43,326 bases of DNA from Halanaerobiales bacterium. Its GTDB lineage: Bacteria; Bacillota; Halanaerobiia; Halanaerobiales; M55B127. The stretch covers positions 1 through 43,326 of the forward strand of contig JAIPEX010000006.1 in NCBI GenBank assembly GCA_021736945.1. The letters run 5' to 3'. Positions 8,100 to 17,219 of the stretch are shown here, piece by piece. Within the stretch, counting starts at the first letter, position 1. Each line of letters opens with the position of its first letter. Both the position numbers and the translations under genes were made by a program. The notes beneath the pieces were generated by a model. The model searched no databases and was not told where the DNA came from. It worked only from the letters and a program-made list of their open reading frames with translations.

Positions 8100-8119
8100 G
8101 TATATTTTTTAATTTTTTT

Positions 8120-8156
8120 AAATAAAAATAACCACACAGTAATTAAACCGTGTGGT
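8120..8156 (-). terminator. Rho-independent terminator of the alpha/beta hydrolase gene
   Basis: A 7-bp stem ACCACAC (8131-8137) with GTGTGGT (8150-8156) is followed on the minus strand by TATTTTTATTT. It lies about 30 bases after the hydrolase stop codon and just upstream of the operon B promoter. Confidence 0.75.
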
Positions 8157-8187
8157 CAAGTATTTATAACTTGCTTTGATTATAATT

Positions 8188-9063
8188 TTAATGTTTGTTG
8201 ATAAAGGTCATGACTACTTTAGCAGCTTCCCTGGGCATTTTCATCCAACCGTAAGCATGGGGAAAACCCTTTAATACTTTTATTTCATAACTACCTGCCA
8301 TTTCTCCAAAAGCATTAACAGTCTCTTGAATTTTTTCATTATCCCATTCAGATTTACTAGGTAGAAAAAGAACGGAGCAATTAATATCTTTATAATATTT
8401 ATCAAATTCAAAGTAATAATAGTTTTTCATATACTGTTTAGATACATGGATTGGATAACAGGAAGTATATCTGCCCTCTTCATCTTTACATATATTATTT
8501 TCTATGTAATCTTCAAAATGTTTATTCCATAAACCAGCTTTTTGATAAAATCTCTTTTGTGTTTCTAAATATTCTTCTTTAGATTTATAGTATTCACCTT
8601 TTCTTTTATCAATTTCTGATATCTTCTTTTCTATTTTTTCTTCAATCTCCTCTTCAGTACTATCCAATAATCCATATTTACCAAATTCATTATATAATGC
8701 ACCTACACAAACCATCGCTTTCACTTTATTCGGGTTTTGAGCAGCTAAAACAGTCCCTACCTCAGCTCCAAGTGAACTACCTACAATATAATACTTATTT
8801 ACATCTAGTTCTTCTAATAAAAGTTTTATGTCCTCTGCCATATCTTCAATATGATAGCCTTCTTCTGGTTTTGATGATTTTCCATGACCTCTAAGATCTG
8901 GGGCAATTACGCGAAAGGCATTCTCAAAATATGGTAGGACTCCATTCCAAACCTCTTTATTACCAGATCCAAAATGTAAAAACAATACTACGGGTTCACG
9001 TAGATTATTATATTTCACATTTAAATCAATTCCATTCTCTAGATTAATAATCTGTTCTTCCAT
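8188..9063 (-). CDS. Alpha/beta hydrolase
   Basis: A 291-residue hydrolase of the alpha/beta fold. The oxyanion-hole strand LFLHFGSG is at residues 27-34, PDLRGHGKS at 55-63 and the nucleophile elbow G95-S-S97-L-G99 places S97 as the catalytic serine. The base is the histidine of GFPHAYGW near the C-terminus, and LPSKSEWDN is the region of the acid. An insertion rich in lysine and glutamate (about residues 130-170) forms a helical cap. The fold covers esterases, peptidases and dehalogenases, and the substrate cannot be told. The gene is monocistronic, divergent from the plus-strand gene, with AAGGAGG before its ATG. Confidence 0.85.
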   Translation of the reverse strand: MEEQIINLENGIDLNVKYNNLREPVVLFLHFGSGNKEVWNGVLPYFENAFRVIAPDLRGHGKSSKPEEGYHIEDMAEDIKLLLEELDVNKYYIVGSSLGAEVGTVLAAQNPNKVKAMVCVGALYNEFGKYGLLDSTEEEIEEKIEKKISEIDKRKGEYYKSKEEYLETQKRFYQKAGLWNKHFEDYIENNICKDEEGRYTSCYPIHVSKQYMKNYYYFEFDKYYKDINCSVLFLPSKSEWDNEKIQETVNAFGEMAGSYEIKVLKGFPHAYGWMKMPREAAKVVMTFINKH

Positions 9064-9101
9064 AACTCTTCCTCCTTATATCTTTATTCACTACCCTTTG
9101 A

Positions 9102-9130
9102 TTGTAAAGACATTGCTTTAAGTATATAAT
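9102..9130 (+). promoter_or_regulatory. Promoter of the plus-strand repeat-protein gene
   Basis: A perfect -10 box TATAAT (9125-9130) lies 17 bases after a partial -35 box TTGTAA (9102-9107, four of six matches to TTGACA). The start codon is 41 bases downstream. Confidence 0.6.
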
Positions 9131-9171
9131 AATACATATAGAAGGAAAAATAAACGATTGGGGTGAAATCG

Positions 9172-9933
9172 ATGAAAAAAACTAATCTTTTCATAATAAT
9201 TACTTTGACTATTTTTCTTTTAATCCCGGGCCCTATATCTGAATCTTTAACTTTAGATACGGATTTCTTTTCTCAATTATTCAATATTGAAAAAGATAAA
9301 TTAGATTATTTCATTCAATTTGATCTACCTGAGGAAGATTTAAGCACAATCTTTTATCTATATTCTAATGGTGACCGTACTCTTTCAAGAAATCAATTTG
9401 AATATCTTGCAAATAATCAATATAATTGGCGTGAACTAAGTATCTACTTCGGACTACCTCCGATAATGTTTGAAGATGAAATAATAAAGTTAAGAAGACC
9501 ACGTCGAGATAGAATGCAGGTTCCCTTTGATAAAAAGAAATATAAAAACAGTCGCAAAACAAAAAATATTGAAGAAAAGATTAATATGTCTCCAGGAAAA
9601 TATGAATATTATTATAGAAACAAAGCAAATGATATAGAAGAGAAAATAGAAGTTAAGCAAAATAAATATGAATATTATTATAAAAGCAATAATATGAAGG
9701 AAAAACTTACAGCACATATGAAAACAAATAAATATGAATACTATTATAAAAACATTAAAACCGGAAAAGAAATTAAAAAAGAGGGATATGGGAATTCAAT
9801 AGATCCTAAAATAATATATGAAAATTTAAGAAAAAAATATGAAGAAAAGGAAGATATGGAAGATAACGAACCAAAACAAGAAGATAATGGTAGTTTGTTC
9901 TCTTTTGATTTTAATATAAAAATAAATTTTTAA
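9172..9933 (+). CDS. Exported repeat protein of unknown function
   Basis: I recognise no family for this 253-residue protein. I start it at ATG 9172; the GTG at 9163 is part of the ribosome binding site GGGGTG. A hydrophobic stretch at residues 5-20 after KK looks like a signal peptide or anchor. Residues 30-110 form a mixed helical region containing YFGLPPIMF. Residues 131-196 are three tandem 22-residue repeats, each ending in KYEYYY followed by K or R (K143, K165, K187). A lysine/glutamate-rich stretch follows, and the protein ends in SLFSFDFNIKINF, an alternating pattern with terminal phenylalanine. It is the only plus-strand gene here, with its own promoter and terminator. Confidence 0.72.
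   Translation: MKKTNLFIIITLTIFLLIPGPISESLTLDTDFFSQLFNIEKDKLDYFIQFDLPEEDLSTIFYLYSNGDRTLSRNQFEYLANNQYNWRELSIYFGLPPIMFEDEIIKLRRPRRDRMQVPFDKKKYKNSRKTKNIEEKINMSPGKYEYYYRNKANDIEEKIEVKQNKYEYYYKSNNMKEKLTAHMKTNKYEYYYKNIKTGKEIKKEGYGNSIDPKIIYENLRKKYEEKEDMEDNEPKQEDNGSLFSFDFNIKINF
9562..9759 (+). repeat. Three tandem 66-base coding repeats
   Basis: Codons 131-152, 153-174 and 175-196 of the exported protein are three units of exactly 22 residues. The most conserved part is the codon block for KYEYYY near 9598, 9664 and 9730; the IEEKI half is kept in the first two units and drifts to MKEKL in the third. DNA identity is clear only around the tyrosine block, so the duplication is old and held at protein level. 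Confidence 0.8.
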
Positions 9934-9936
9934 TCT

Positions 9937-9976
9937 TAAAAGCCCCTATCACAAAAAAATGATAGGGGCTTTTTTA
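9937..9976. terminator. Bidirectional rho-independent terminator
   Basis: A long perfect stem (AAAAGCCCCTATCA ending at 9951 and its complement from 9960) is followed by six T on the plus strand and four T on the minus strand. It separates the convergent plus-strand repeat-protein gene and the DUF975 gene and can serve both. Confidence 0.88.
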
Positions 9977-9996
9977 ATATTACTTATTTTTAGTAT

Positions 9997-10710
9997 TTAA
10001 TTTCCTGTAAGCTTTAATTCTCCTGGAGTAGTTAAATTGTTCTTAATTGCATTTTCTCTTAACTTTAAATACAATTCCGCATTTGTGGAATCATAGTAAG
10101 GTTGTACAAAAAAGACACCAATTCCAAGAACCATTGCCCCTAGAATATACCAACCCAAAAACGATAAGTCCAATATGAATATATTCCATTTTTCTCCCTC
10201 TGTCATCTGTTGGCTTAATTGAAGGGCTCTTTTATGTCCAAGATCTGGATTATCGGCCAGTATATATGGAACCATCCTATAAGAATAAGCTTTAATAATT
10301 CCTGGAATTATCAATAATAAAGTCCACAAGAAAACATAGATACTTCTTATTAACATGGTCATGAAAACATTGAAATAACTTTTTTCTTGAAAAACGAATC
10401 CTAAAAGTCCAAGATTAGAATTTCCCTGAGATAATTCAATAAAATATTTTCTTCCTCCAACTTCAAGGATATAACCAATAAATATTCTTAAAACTATTAA
10501 AAGTAAAATTACTCCTCCAGCAAGGAAAAATAGCTCTGCATCTATATTAACAAAACTTCCCCCACCAGAACCTCCAGCTCCACTTCCTAATTCACTTCTG
10601 TTATGACTACCACCTGTTATTAAAATTATTAAACTAACTAAAAAAGCGGGCCAGTAATTTCCTTTTAAAATACTTTTTGCATTTGATTTTAACTGAGATC
10701 GCTTCCACAT
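9997..10710 (-). CDS. DUF975 family membrane protein
   Basis: A 237-residue polytopic membrane protein. The N-terminal KRSQLKSNAKSILKGNYWPAF is the hallmark of DUF975 proteins, followed by hydrophobic segments at roughly residues 20-35, 60-85, 125-150 and 180-205 and the conserved PGIIKAYSYRMVPYILADNP region. A glycine/serine-rich loop (about residues 40-55) links the first two helices. No function is established for the family. I use ATG 10710; the GTG at 10719 belongs to the AAGGTG ribosome binding site. The gene lies alone between two hairpins. Confidence 0.82.
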   Translation of the reverse strand: MWKRSQLKSNAKSILKGNYWPAFLVSLIILITGGSHNRSELGSGAGGSGGGSFVNIDAELFFLAGGVILLLIVLRIFIGYILEVGGRKYFIELSQGNSNLGLLGFVFQEKSYFNVFMTMLIRSIYVFLWTLLLIIPGIIKAYSYRMVPYILADNPDLGHKRALQLSQQMTEGEKWNIFILDLSFLGWYILGAMVLGIGVFFVQPYYDSTNAELYLKLRENAIKNNLTTPGELKLTGN

Positions 10711-10816
10711 TTTTATCACCTTCTTGATTTATTTTCATAGGTATACTTCTTCTAATCCCTTTAATTTCCTTTATAATTATTAAGTTCTTTTCACTTTTTT
10801 ACTATATAAATTACAT

Positions 10817-10841
10817 AAAGGCCGCCACAAGGGCGGCCCCA
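10817..10841 (-). terminator. GC-rich terminator of the efflux operon
   Basis: GGCCGCC (10820-10826) pairs with GGCGGCC (10832-10838), an unusually GC-rich stem for this genome, placed 20 bases after the histidine-kinase stop codon. The following minus-strand tract is TTTATG, so the T-run is short. Confidence 0.65.
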
Positions 10842-10858
10842 ATCACAATACATTATAT

Positions 10859-12226
10859 TTATTTCGGAGGGATCTTTATATAAAAACTAACTCCTTGGTC
10901 TTCATTTTCAACCCAGATTTCTCCCTCATGAAGTTCTATTATAAATTTGGAAATTGCTAAACCTAAACCATATTCTCCATCTTCACCTTTTTGAAACTTT
11001 TTAAATATTTTTTCTTTGATTTCCTCTTTAATCTTCGGTCCATCATTATAAACCTTAATTACTATATCTTCATCTTCTCTATATAATTTAACCTTTACCT
11101 TGTTTTCAGCATATTTTAATTGGTTGTCAAATATATTATCAAGTACTACCTCTATTTTTTCTCTATCACATTTTGTAGTAATCTCGGTTAAATCTAATTC
11201 CCAATCCAGTTCAACATTCCGCCACTCAAATCTATTTACTTTTTTCAAAATCAATTCGTTTAATTTTACATTCTCCAGTTGAAGAGATTGATTAGCTAAG
11301 TGGTCCATCTTTGTAATATTAAGAAGGGAATTAACCCTTTTTTCCATCTTAAATGTTTCATCTTCCATATTCTGTAAAGTTTCATCCATCTCTTCTTTTG
11401 GAATTATTCCATCCATAAGTGATTGAATATAGCTTCTAATTACCATAATTGGTGTTTTCATTTCATGCGAAGCTTCTTGTAAAAATTCCTGCTGTTTTTC
11501 ATTTCGTTCAATAAGTTGTTGGCGCATCCAATCTATCGTTTCACCTAACTTACCTATCTCATCACTTCTATTTAATTCTACAGGTACATCCCATTTTTTG
11601 TTAGCTATATTTTTAACTTTACCTTCTAATTTTTTAAGAGGTCTAGTTAAATATCTAGTTAATAGCAATGAAGCTAACCAACTAACACCTGTAATTATAA
11701 GTAGTAATTTTATTAACTGACTAAATATTATTTCTACTAAATTATCCCTGTAAGCACTTGATATATATGAAACTAAATAGAAAGGATTCCCCTCTATATT
11801 TACTTTTCTAATTAGATAAAACAACTCACTTTCCTCAAGCTTATGTTCATAATTTTTCACCTTTTTTGATTGTTTAAGAGCATCTTGCACAAATAATTCT
11901 CCATACTTAACAGGAGTATTGCTTCCAACCATCATCCCTTCAGGAGTTATTAAAGTGTGCCTGACTATTCGAAAAGGTGGTGTATTGAGTCTATTATTTT
12001 GATTGGGAATAGAAAAATAATTATCAAATAACTCTTCTTCGATATTACCATAATTGATTAAATATTCTTGGGCATCTTCTAGGCGAGCATATGTTTCACG
12101 TGTAAAAGAACTTCTTAAAACAATGGGTATAATAATAGATACAATAATAGCAGTTCCACCTAAAATAACACCCAATATTATCCAAATCTGAATTGAAAGG
12201 GGTTTATCTTTTAAATTAAACCTCAT
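10859..12226 (-). CDS. Sensor histidine kinase
   Basis: A 455-residue membrane kinase: transmembrane helix at about 14-37, extracytoplasmic sensor region 38-165, second helix 168-190, HAMP linker 190-240, then the H-box EASHEMKTP with phospho-accepting H254. The ATP-binding domain shows the N-box DNIFDNQLKYA at 363-373, G1 box YNDGP at 393-397 and G2 box GLGLAISKF near 420-428. Its start overlaps the end of the response regulator gene by four bases, so the two form a coupled pair. As the last gene of operon C it most likely senses envelope damage or a substrate of the adjacent pump. Confidence 0.93.
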   Translation of the reverse strand: MRFNLKDKPLSIQIWIILGVILGGTAIIVSIIIPIVLRSSFTRETYARLEDAQEYLINYGNIEEELFDNYFSIPNQNNRLNTPPFRIVRHTLITPEGMMVGSNTPVKYGELFVQDALKQSKKVKNYEHKLEESELFYLIRKVNIEGNPFYLVSYISSAYRDNLVEIIFSQLIKLLLIITGVSWLASLLLTRYLTRPLKKLEGKVKNIANKKWDVPVELNRSDEIGKLGETIDWMRQQLIERNEKQQEFLQEASHEMKTPIMVIRSYIQSLMDGIIPKEEMDETLQNMEDETFKMEKRVNSLLNITKMDHLANQSLQLENVKLNELILKKVNRFEWRNVELDWELDLTEITTKCDREKIEVVLDNIFDNQLKYAENKVKVKLYREDEDIVIKVYNDGPKIKEEIKEKIFKKFQKGEDGEYGLGLAISKFIIELHEGEIWVENEDQGVSFYIKIPPK

Positions 12227-12900
12227 TTTGCCACCAACCTGTAGCCATGGCCATAAATAGTTTCTATCTTTAATTTCGGCATTTTTTTCCTTAATCTTCT
12301 AATCAAATCATCTACTACCCGATCTGAACCAAAGTAGTCTCTACCCCATACGTTGTTTAAAATTTGTTCTCTTGTTAAAGCATGGGATTTATTATTAAGA
12401 AAATATTTAAGCAAATCAAATTCTCTTGAAGTTAGGTCTATATTTTCTTGTCCATTATCCTTTATCTTAACATTTCTCGCCTTTAGGTTAATTATATAAT
12501 CACCGTATTCAATAACCTTTTCTTCTTCTTTTTCACTATAAACCCTTTTAAAGAGATTTTTTATTCTAATAATCAGTTCTCGGGGTGAAAAAGGTTTCGC
12601 AATATAGTCGTCACTACCCTTTTCTAAACCAGTTATCCGATCTAAGTCTTCATCCCGGGCAGAAATAAATATTACAGGGACTTCAGGATCATCTTCTTTG
12701 ATTTTATCAATTAACTCAAAACCATCAATATCCGGTAACATTATATCTAATACCCATAAGTCTGGTTTCTCAGCTATAACTTTTTCTGCTGACAAACCAT
12801 TTTCGAAAGATTTTACAGTCCAACCTTCATTTTTAAGATAGGAAGTTAGAATTGAATTTAAGTTTTTATCATCTTCTACTAAATATACTTTATAGGACAT
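12223..12900 (-). CDS. Response regulator, OmpR/PhoB family
   Basis: A 225-residue two-component regulator. The receiver domain has the acidic pocket E9-D10, phosphorylation site D52 in VLDIMLP, S80 as the switch residue and K102 in AKPF. Residues about 130-225 form an OmpR-type winged helix, recognisable by DLTSREFDLLKYF, NVWGRDYFGSDRVVDDLIRRLRKK (read as separate blocks) and the terminal TIYGHGYRL. It lies 24 bases after the MacB-like permease gene in the same transcript and is expected to control operon C and probably other envelope genes. Confidence 0.95.
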   Translation of the reverse strand: MSYKVYLVEDDKNLNSILTSYLKNEGWTVKSFENGLSAEKVIAEKPDLWVLDIMLPDIDGFELIDKIKEDDPEVPVIFISARDEDLDRITGLEKGSDDYIAKPFSPRELIIRIKNLFKRVYSEKEEEKVIEYGDYIINLKARNVKIKDNGQENIDLTSREFDLLKYFLNNKSHALTREQILNNVWGRDYFGSDRVVDDLIRRLRKKMPKLKIETIYGHGYRLVAK

Positions 12901-12924
12901 GTTTTCACCTTCTAAATGTATTTA

Positions 12925-14136
12925 TTATTCATAACTCAATGCATCAACCGGATCTAATTTAGAAGCCCGATAAGCGGGATATATTCCAAAAAACATCCCG
13001 ACAACAAGAGAAAATGAAAAAGCCAAGGCTATTATTGAACCAGACATGATAAATGGCCATCCTCCAACTTGAGCTATGAAATAGGCAGCTAAACCACCTA
13101 CTATTATACCTATAATACCACCAATACTGCTTAATGTTAAGGATTCAATTAAAAATTGAAATAATATATCTTTCTTTTTAGCACCCAGTGCTTTTCTGAT
13201 TCCAATTTCTCTGGTTCTTTCAGTAACTGAAACTAACATGATATTCATTATACCAATTCCACCAACTAATAATGAAATCGCAGCAATACCACTAATCATC
13301 AATTTCATAGTGTTAGTAGTATCATTAATTGTGGTTAGTAATTGGTCTTGGCTGAATATATTATATTCCTCATTTTCCGCAATATAATTATCCAGTAAAT
13401 ATTTAATTTCTTCTAAAGCTTGATTAGCTGTTTCACTTGAATTTGCCTGGGCTACAAAGTTACTTACATAATTACTGTTACTAACCTTATTCATAAAAGT
13501 AGTAATCGGTATATAAGCTTGACCATTTAAATTTCCTGTAATTCCTCGCCCTTTATTTTCCATAACTCCTATAACTTTAAAAATATGAGTGCGTTCATTA
13601 ATATTATACTTTACTTTTTGACCTATTGGATCAGATTCTGGAAATAATTCTGGAATTAATTCTGATCCCAATACTATTACATTAGTACTATTATCTACAT
13701 CATAGTCCGAAAAAAATATTCCTTGTTCCGGATAATATTTATTAATTGATTGGTAGTCTTCCTCAGTCCCTAATACATTAGCTCTGAAATTATTATTTCC
13801 TTTGATAAATAAACCGCCGGCACTACCAGTAGGTACTACCCTTTTCACATGAGGACTGTTTTTTTCAATTTTTTCACCTAACTGTAGTGTGAATAAATCA
13901 GTAGAGGAACTACTTATACTTCCTCCCCATCCTCTGCTTACTCCTGGACTAATATTAATTAAATTTGATCCTAGATCAGATATTTGTGAAGTGATTTGTG
14001 ACTGGGAACCAGAAGCTATTGAAACAACTGCAATTACAGCACTAACTCCTATAATAATACCTAGCATCGATAAAAGAGTTCTTAATTTATTGGAATAAAG
14101 ACTTTGAAAAGCAATCTTTATTGTTTCTAAGATCAT
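12925..14136 (-). CDS. MacB-like ABC transporter permease (FtsX domain)
   Basis: A 403-residue permease with the MacB layout: one N-terminal helix (about 16-42) preceded by [20 protein letters not shown], a large extracytoplasmic domain (about 45-275), and three C-terminal helices (about 280-303, 325-355, 365-392). [20 protein letters not shown] after helix 2 is the coupling segment that contacts the ATPase. It overlaps the ATPase gene by ATGA. With the adaptor and TolC proteins of the same operon it should form a tripartite pump spanning both membranes. The exported compound (drug, peptide or lipid) is unknown. Confidence 0.92.
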   Translation of the reverse strand: MILETIKIAFQSLYSNKLRTLLSMLGIIIGVSAVIAVVSIASGSQSQITSQISDLGSNLINISPGVSRGWGGSISSSSTDLFTLQLGEKIEKNSPHVKRVVPTGSAGGLFIKGNNNFRANVLGTEEDYQSINKYYPEQGIFFSDYDVDNSTNVIVLGSELIPELFPESDPIGQKVKYNINERTHIFKVIGVMENKGRGITGNLNGQAYIPITTFMNKVSNSNYVSNFVAQANSSETANQALEEIKYLLDNYIAENEEYNIFSQDQLLTTINDTTNTMKLMISGIAAISLLVGGIGIMNIMLVSVTERTREIGIRKALGAKKKDILFQFLIESLTLSSIGGIIGIIVGGLAAYFIAQVGGWPFIMSGSIIALAFSFSLVVGMFFGIYPAYRASKLDPVDALSYE

Positions 14137-14807
14137 GATGGTACATCCCTTTTAATCCGTCCATCCACAAGTTTTATCGTCCGTTCTGCATAAGCTGCTA
14201 TATTATCTTCATGTGTCACTAATATTATAGTATGCCCTTGATCGTTTAATTTTTGTAAAAGATCCATAATCTCTTCTCCGGTTTTTGTATCTAAGTTACC
14301 GGTCGGTTCATCTGCTAATATTAAGGAAGGATTATTAGCTAAAGCTCTTGCTACTGCGACACGCTGTTTTTGACCACCTGATATTTCATTTGGATAATGA
14401 TCCATTCTATGTCCAAGGCCAACCTTATTCAATAGATCTTTTGATCTCTCAATTCTTTCTTTTTTACTCATTCCACTATATATTAAAGGCATTTCTACAT
14501 TATGAAGCACGGTAGTTCTACCCAATAAATTAAACTGTTGGAAAACAAAACCTACATCTTTATTTCGTATTTGGGCAAGTTCCTTTTCACTTGCTTTAGA
14601 AATATCTTGGCTATTTAAACTATAGTAACCTGAAGTTGCTTTATCTAAACAACCAAGAATATGCATCAAGGTCGATTTTCCCGAACCGGAAGGACCCATT
14701 ATTGAAACCAATTCTCCTTCATCTATTTCAAAAGAAACATCTTTGACAGCCTCTACTTCTATTTTACCATTTTTATATATTTTTGATATATTATTAACTT
14801 TAATCAT
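14133..14807 (-). CDS. MacB-like ABC transporter ATP-binding protein
   Basis: A 224-residue ATPase of the LolD/MacB group: Walker [10 protein letters not shown] at residues 38-46, Q-loop [20 protein letters not shown], signature ISGGQ at 142-146, Walker B LILADEP at 162-168 and switch histidine H199. I place the start at ATG 14807, one base after the stop codon of the adaptor gene and behind GGGGAGG; the upstream ATG at 14894 lies inside the adaptor gene and lacks a ribosome binding site. It drives the adjacent FtsX-type permease. Confidence 0.94.
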   Translation of the reverse strand: MIKVNNISKIYKNGKIEVEAVKDVSFEIDEGELVSIMGPSGSGKSTLMHILGCLDKATSGYYSLNSQDISKASEKELAQIRNKDVGFVFQQFNLLGRTTVLHNVEMPLIYSGMSKKERIERSKDLLNKVGLGHRMDHYPNEISGGQKQRVAVARALANNPSLILADEPTGNLDTKTGEEIMDLLQKLNDQGHTIILVTHEDNIAAYAERTIKLVDGRIKRDVPS

Positions 14808-14808
14808 T

Positions 14809-15831
14809 TTAGTTACCTCCCCGCGGAGGTCCTGAGAAATTATTTGATCTATTCTGAGCATTATTTGTATTACTATTACCTGCACTATTGACAACTATTT
14901 CTTCACCGGCTTTCAACCCGGACTGAATAACAATTCTTAATCCATCTGTTAAACCAGTTTCAACTTCAACTAATTTAGTTTTTTGATCGATAACTTTCTG
15001 TACCATCTTTTTTCCTTCTCTATTAACAATGGCAGTTACAGGTACTATAATTTTATCATTAACAAATTCAGTTATAATTTCCATGTCAGCTGATAACCCA
15101 GGTTTAAAGGAGTTATTAACTGAATCAACTAAAACTGTTATTGGAACTGTTACTACCCCACTGGTGCTTACAGCTTTTGAACTAATTTCAGTCAACTGAC
15201 CTGTCAGTTGTAACCCGGGTAAAGCCTCCATGCTGATCTCTACATCTTGACCAACTTTAAGATCAGCTAATTCACTTTCATCAATGTTAGCTTTAACTTC
15301 ATAATTGGAGTTGTCAATTAAAGTTGCCACTTTTTGACCGCTATTTATATAATCTCCTTTTTGCACTGACAATTCAGTAACAACACCAGAGAAGGGAGCT
15401 TTTAATTGTGTTTCTTCCAAATTTTCTTGAGCAATTTCATAATTTAATCTTGCTTCTTTTATAGCGTTTTGCGAACCATTAATTTGAGTGTTTTTATAAT
15501 TGTTTTCTGCTCTTATTAACTCAAGTTTTGTTTTGTTATTTTTCAATTCTATTAATATATCCCCTTTTGAAACAGTATCTCCTTCTTCTATATTCACTGA
15601 CGCAACTGTTCCCTGGGTAGAAAAAGATAAGGCTTGTTCTTTAATCGGATATATATTACCACTTACCGGAATGGTTTTTTTCATGCTTCCAGTAGTTACT
15701 TCCATAGTGTTTTTTTCATCTATTTGTTCCTTTTGATTAACCATATTTTTTTGGTAATATCTAGTATATCCAAAATATCCACCCGCAAATACTAAAATAA
15801 CAAGTATTGTTATAAGTATTTTCTTTTTCAT
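14809..15831 (-). CDS. Periplasmic adaptor protein of the MacA/HlyD family
   Basis: A 340-residue membrane fusion protein: one N-terminal anchor helix (residues 4-22), a lipoyl/barrel-sandwich hybrid half-motif [18 protein letters not shown], a short coiled-coil hairpin (about 100-140), the second half-motif [16 protein letters not shown], then beta-barrel and membrane-proximal domains. The tail is rich in asparagine, glycine and proline. It bridges the inner-membrane MacB pump to an outer-membrane TolC duct. Its ATG overlaps the TolC stop codon by one base (TAATG), which suggests coupled translation. Confidence 0.92.
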   Translation of the reverse strand: MKKKILITILVILVFAGGYFGYTRYYQKNMVNQKEQIDEKNTMEVTTGSMKKTIPVSGNIYPIKEQALSFSTQGTVASVNIEEGDTVSKGDILIELKNNKTKLELIRAENNYKNTQINGSQNAIKEARLNYEIAQENLEETQLKAPFSGVVTELSVQKGDYINSGQKVATLIDNSNYEVKANIDESELADLKVGQDVEISMEALPGLQLTGQLTEISSKAVSTSGVVTVPITVLVDSVNNSFKPGLSADMEIITEFVNDKIIVPVTAIVNREGKKMVQKVIDQKTKLVEVETGLTDGLRIVIQSGLKAGEEIVVNSAGNSNTNNAQNRSNNFSGPPRGGN

Positions 15832-17219
15832 TAATTGTGAACCTCCTGAACCACACTAGTTGGTTCTGTCATAATTAACAATTCTAATTTATTTATAAAT
15901 AGATTATCATTAGCGCGTTTTAAATTAATTTGTGCAGTTTTTTTATTCAATCGCTTATTTGTTAAAACATCTTTTTCTATAGCTCCACTTTCATATTGAC
16001 GAGAAGTTATATCTACCTCATCAACTGCTTTATTATACAATATTTTATTTTTCTCTACATCCATTTGAGCTAATTCTACTTTATCAATTAATTTATCTAA
16101 ATTTTTTTCCGTTTCTAGATAAAGATTGGTTAAGGTAATTTCTTTATTTTCTATTTCCTGTTTTTTATTTTCTATTTTTAATTCATTGATCCCACTATCA
16201 AATATATTATAGTTTATATTCAAGATAGCAGAAAAATCAGTTTGATTGTCATAACTGCCCTCAATACTAACTTGTGGGGAATCTTCTTTTTTAAGCCAAT
16301 TAAGTTCCTTTTTAAGATAATTTTTCTGATTGATATTAGTTATAAATTGACTACTTGTTTTTACTATATTCTCTATAGTTTTTTCTTTATTTAACTTATC
16401 CAATTCTAAATTATTGGTTTTTTCTTTTAAATCATTTAATACTTTATTGTCAGTATTCAAATCCATTTCAACATTTTTTTCTAACTGAAGACTATTCATT
16501 AAAGAAGTCTTCAATTGAGAATACTGCTGTTCTACTTCCTTTAAATTATATTCTGCATCTTTAAGATCAGCTTCACTCTGCAATAATTCTTGCTGTCCTG
16601 CTTCATTGATTTTAGCCTTTTCTATTAATTCGTTATAATTGTTTTCAGCAAGTTCTAGTCTATCTTTTAAAATATTAATATTTTCTTCTAATCGTACTAA
16701 TTGTAAATATTTATTGAGCCATTCTTTAACTAATTCTGCTTTTAAAGTATTAAGTTCCTTTTTTTGTTGGTTCAATTGATTATTTAAACTTATTAAACCT
16801 TTTATATTCTCGGAAGGTAAATTAGGATAAATATCCATATTAATATTCATACCATAAATTATTTCTGATCCATCGAAGTCATATGAAACGGTAGGGTTAA
16901 TGTTTATATTATCATCAGATAATTTATTATTTAGTGAAATATTGACTTTATCATTAACTCTCTCAACACCAACAGAATCTTCTTCTACTAAAACTTTATT
17001 TAAACTCAAATCCGCTTGCCAATCACTACGGGATTTATATAATTCAATATTTCTTTTTGTGGTTTCAATATCATTTTCTAACTGTTTTATTTCTAAATTA
17101 TTATTTAAGCCCTTTTTAATCAATTCTCCTAAACTATATTCTGCAGCATGAATTCCAGTTGATAGGGTCATTAATATTACTAATGTGACTAATAATATAC
17201 TCAAATATTTATTTTTCAT
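15831..17219 (-). CDS. TolC family outer-membrane efflux protein (long paralogue)
   Basis: A 462-residue exported protein with a signal peptide ending near IHA at about residue 25. The rest is mostly long amphipathic helices in two repeats (about 45-240 and 265-455), the alpha-barrel pattern of TolC, with short beta segments such as KVNISLNNKL and PTVSYDFDGSE that may form the outer-membrane barrel. It would be the outer-membrane duct for the MacA/MacB proteins encoded downstream. Presence of TolC requires an outer membrane. It overlaps the other TolC gene by 11 bases. Sequence divergence is high, so identity rests on pattern and operon context. Confidence 0.82.
   Translation of the reverse strand: MKNKYLSILLVTLVILMTLSTGIHAAEYSLGELIKKGLNNNLEIKQLENDIETTKRNIELYKSRSDWQADLSLNKVLVEEDSVGVERVNDKVNISLNNKLSDDNININPTVSYDFDGSEIIYGMNINMDIYPNLPSENIKGLISLNNQLNQQKKELNTLKAELVKEWLNKYLQLVRLEENINILKDRLELAENNYNELIEKAKINEAGQQELLQSEADLKDAEYNLKEVEQQYSQLKTSLMNSLQLEKNVEMDLNTDNKVLNDLKEKTNNLELDKLNKEKTIENIVKTSSQFITNINQKNYLKKELNWLKKEDSPQVSIEGSYDNQTDFSAILNINYNIFDSGINELKIENKKQEIENKEITLTNLYLETEKNLDKLIDKVELAQMDVEKNKILYNKAVDEVDITSRQYESGAIEKDVLTNKRLNKKTAQINLKRANDNLFINKLELLIMTEPTSVVQEVHN

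Noticed and set aside
9562-9759. Repeats as a CRISPR array or non-coding direct repeats
   Set aside because: The 66-base period keeps one reading frame, the similarity is strongest at codon level and there are no spacers of constant length between identical repeats.
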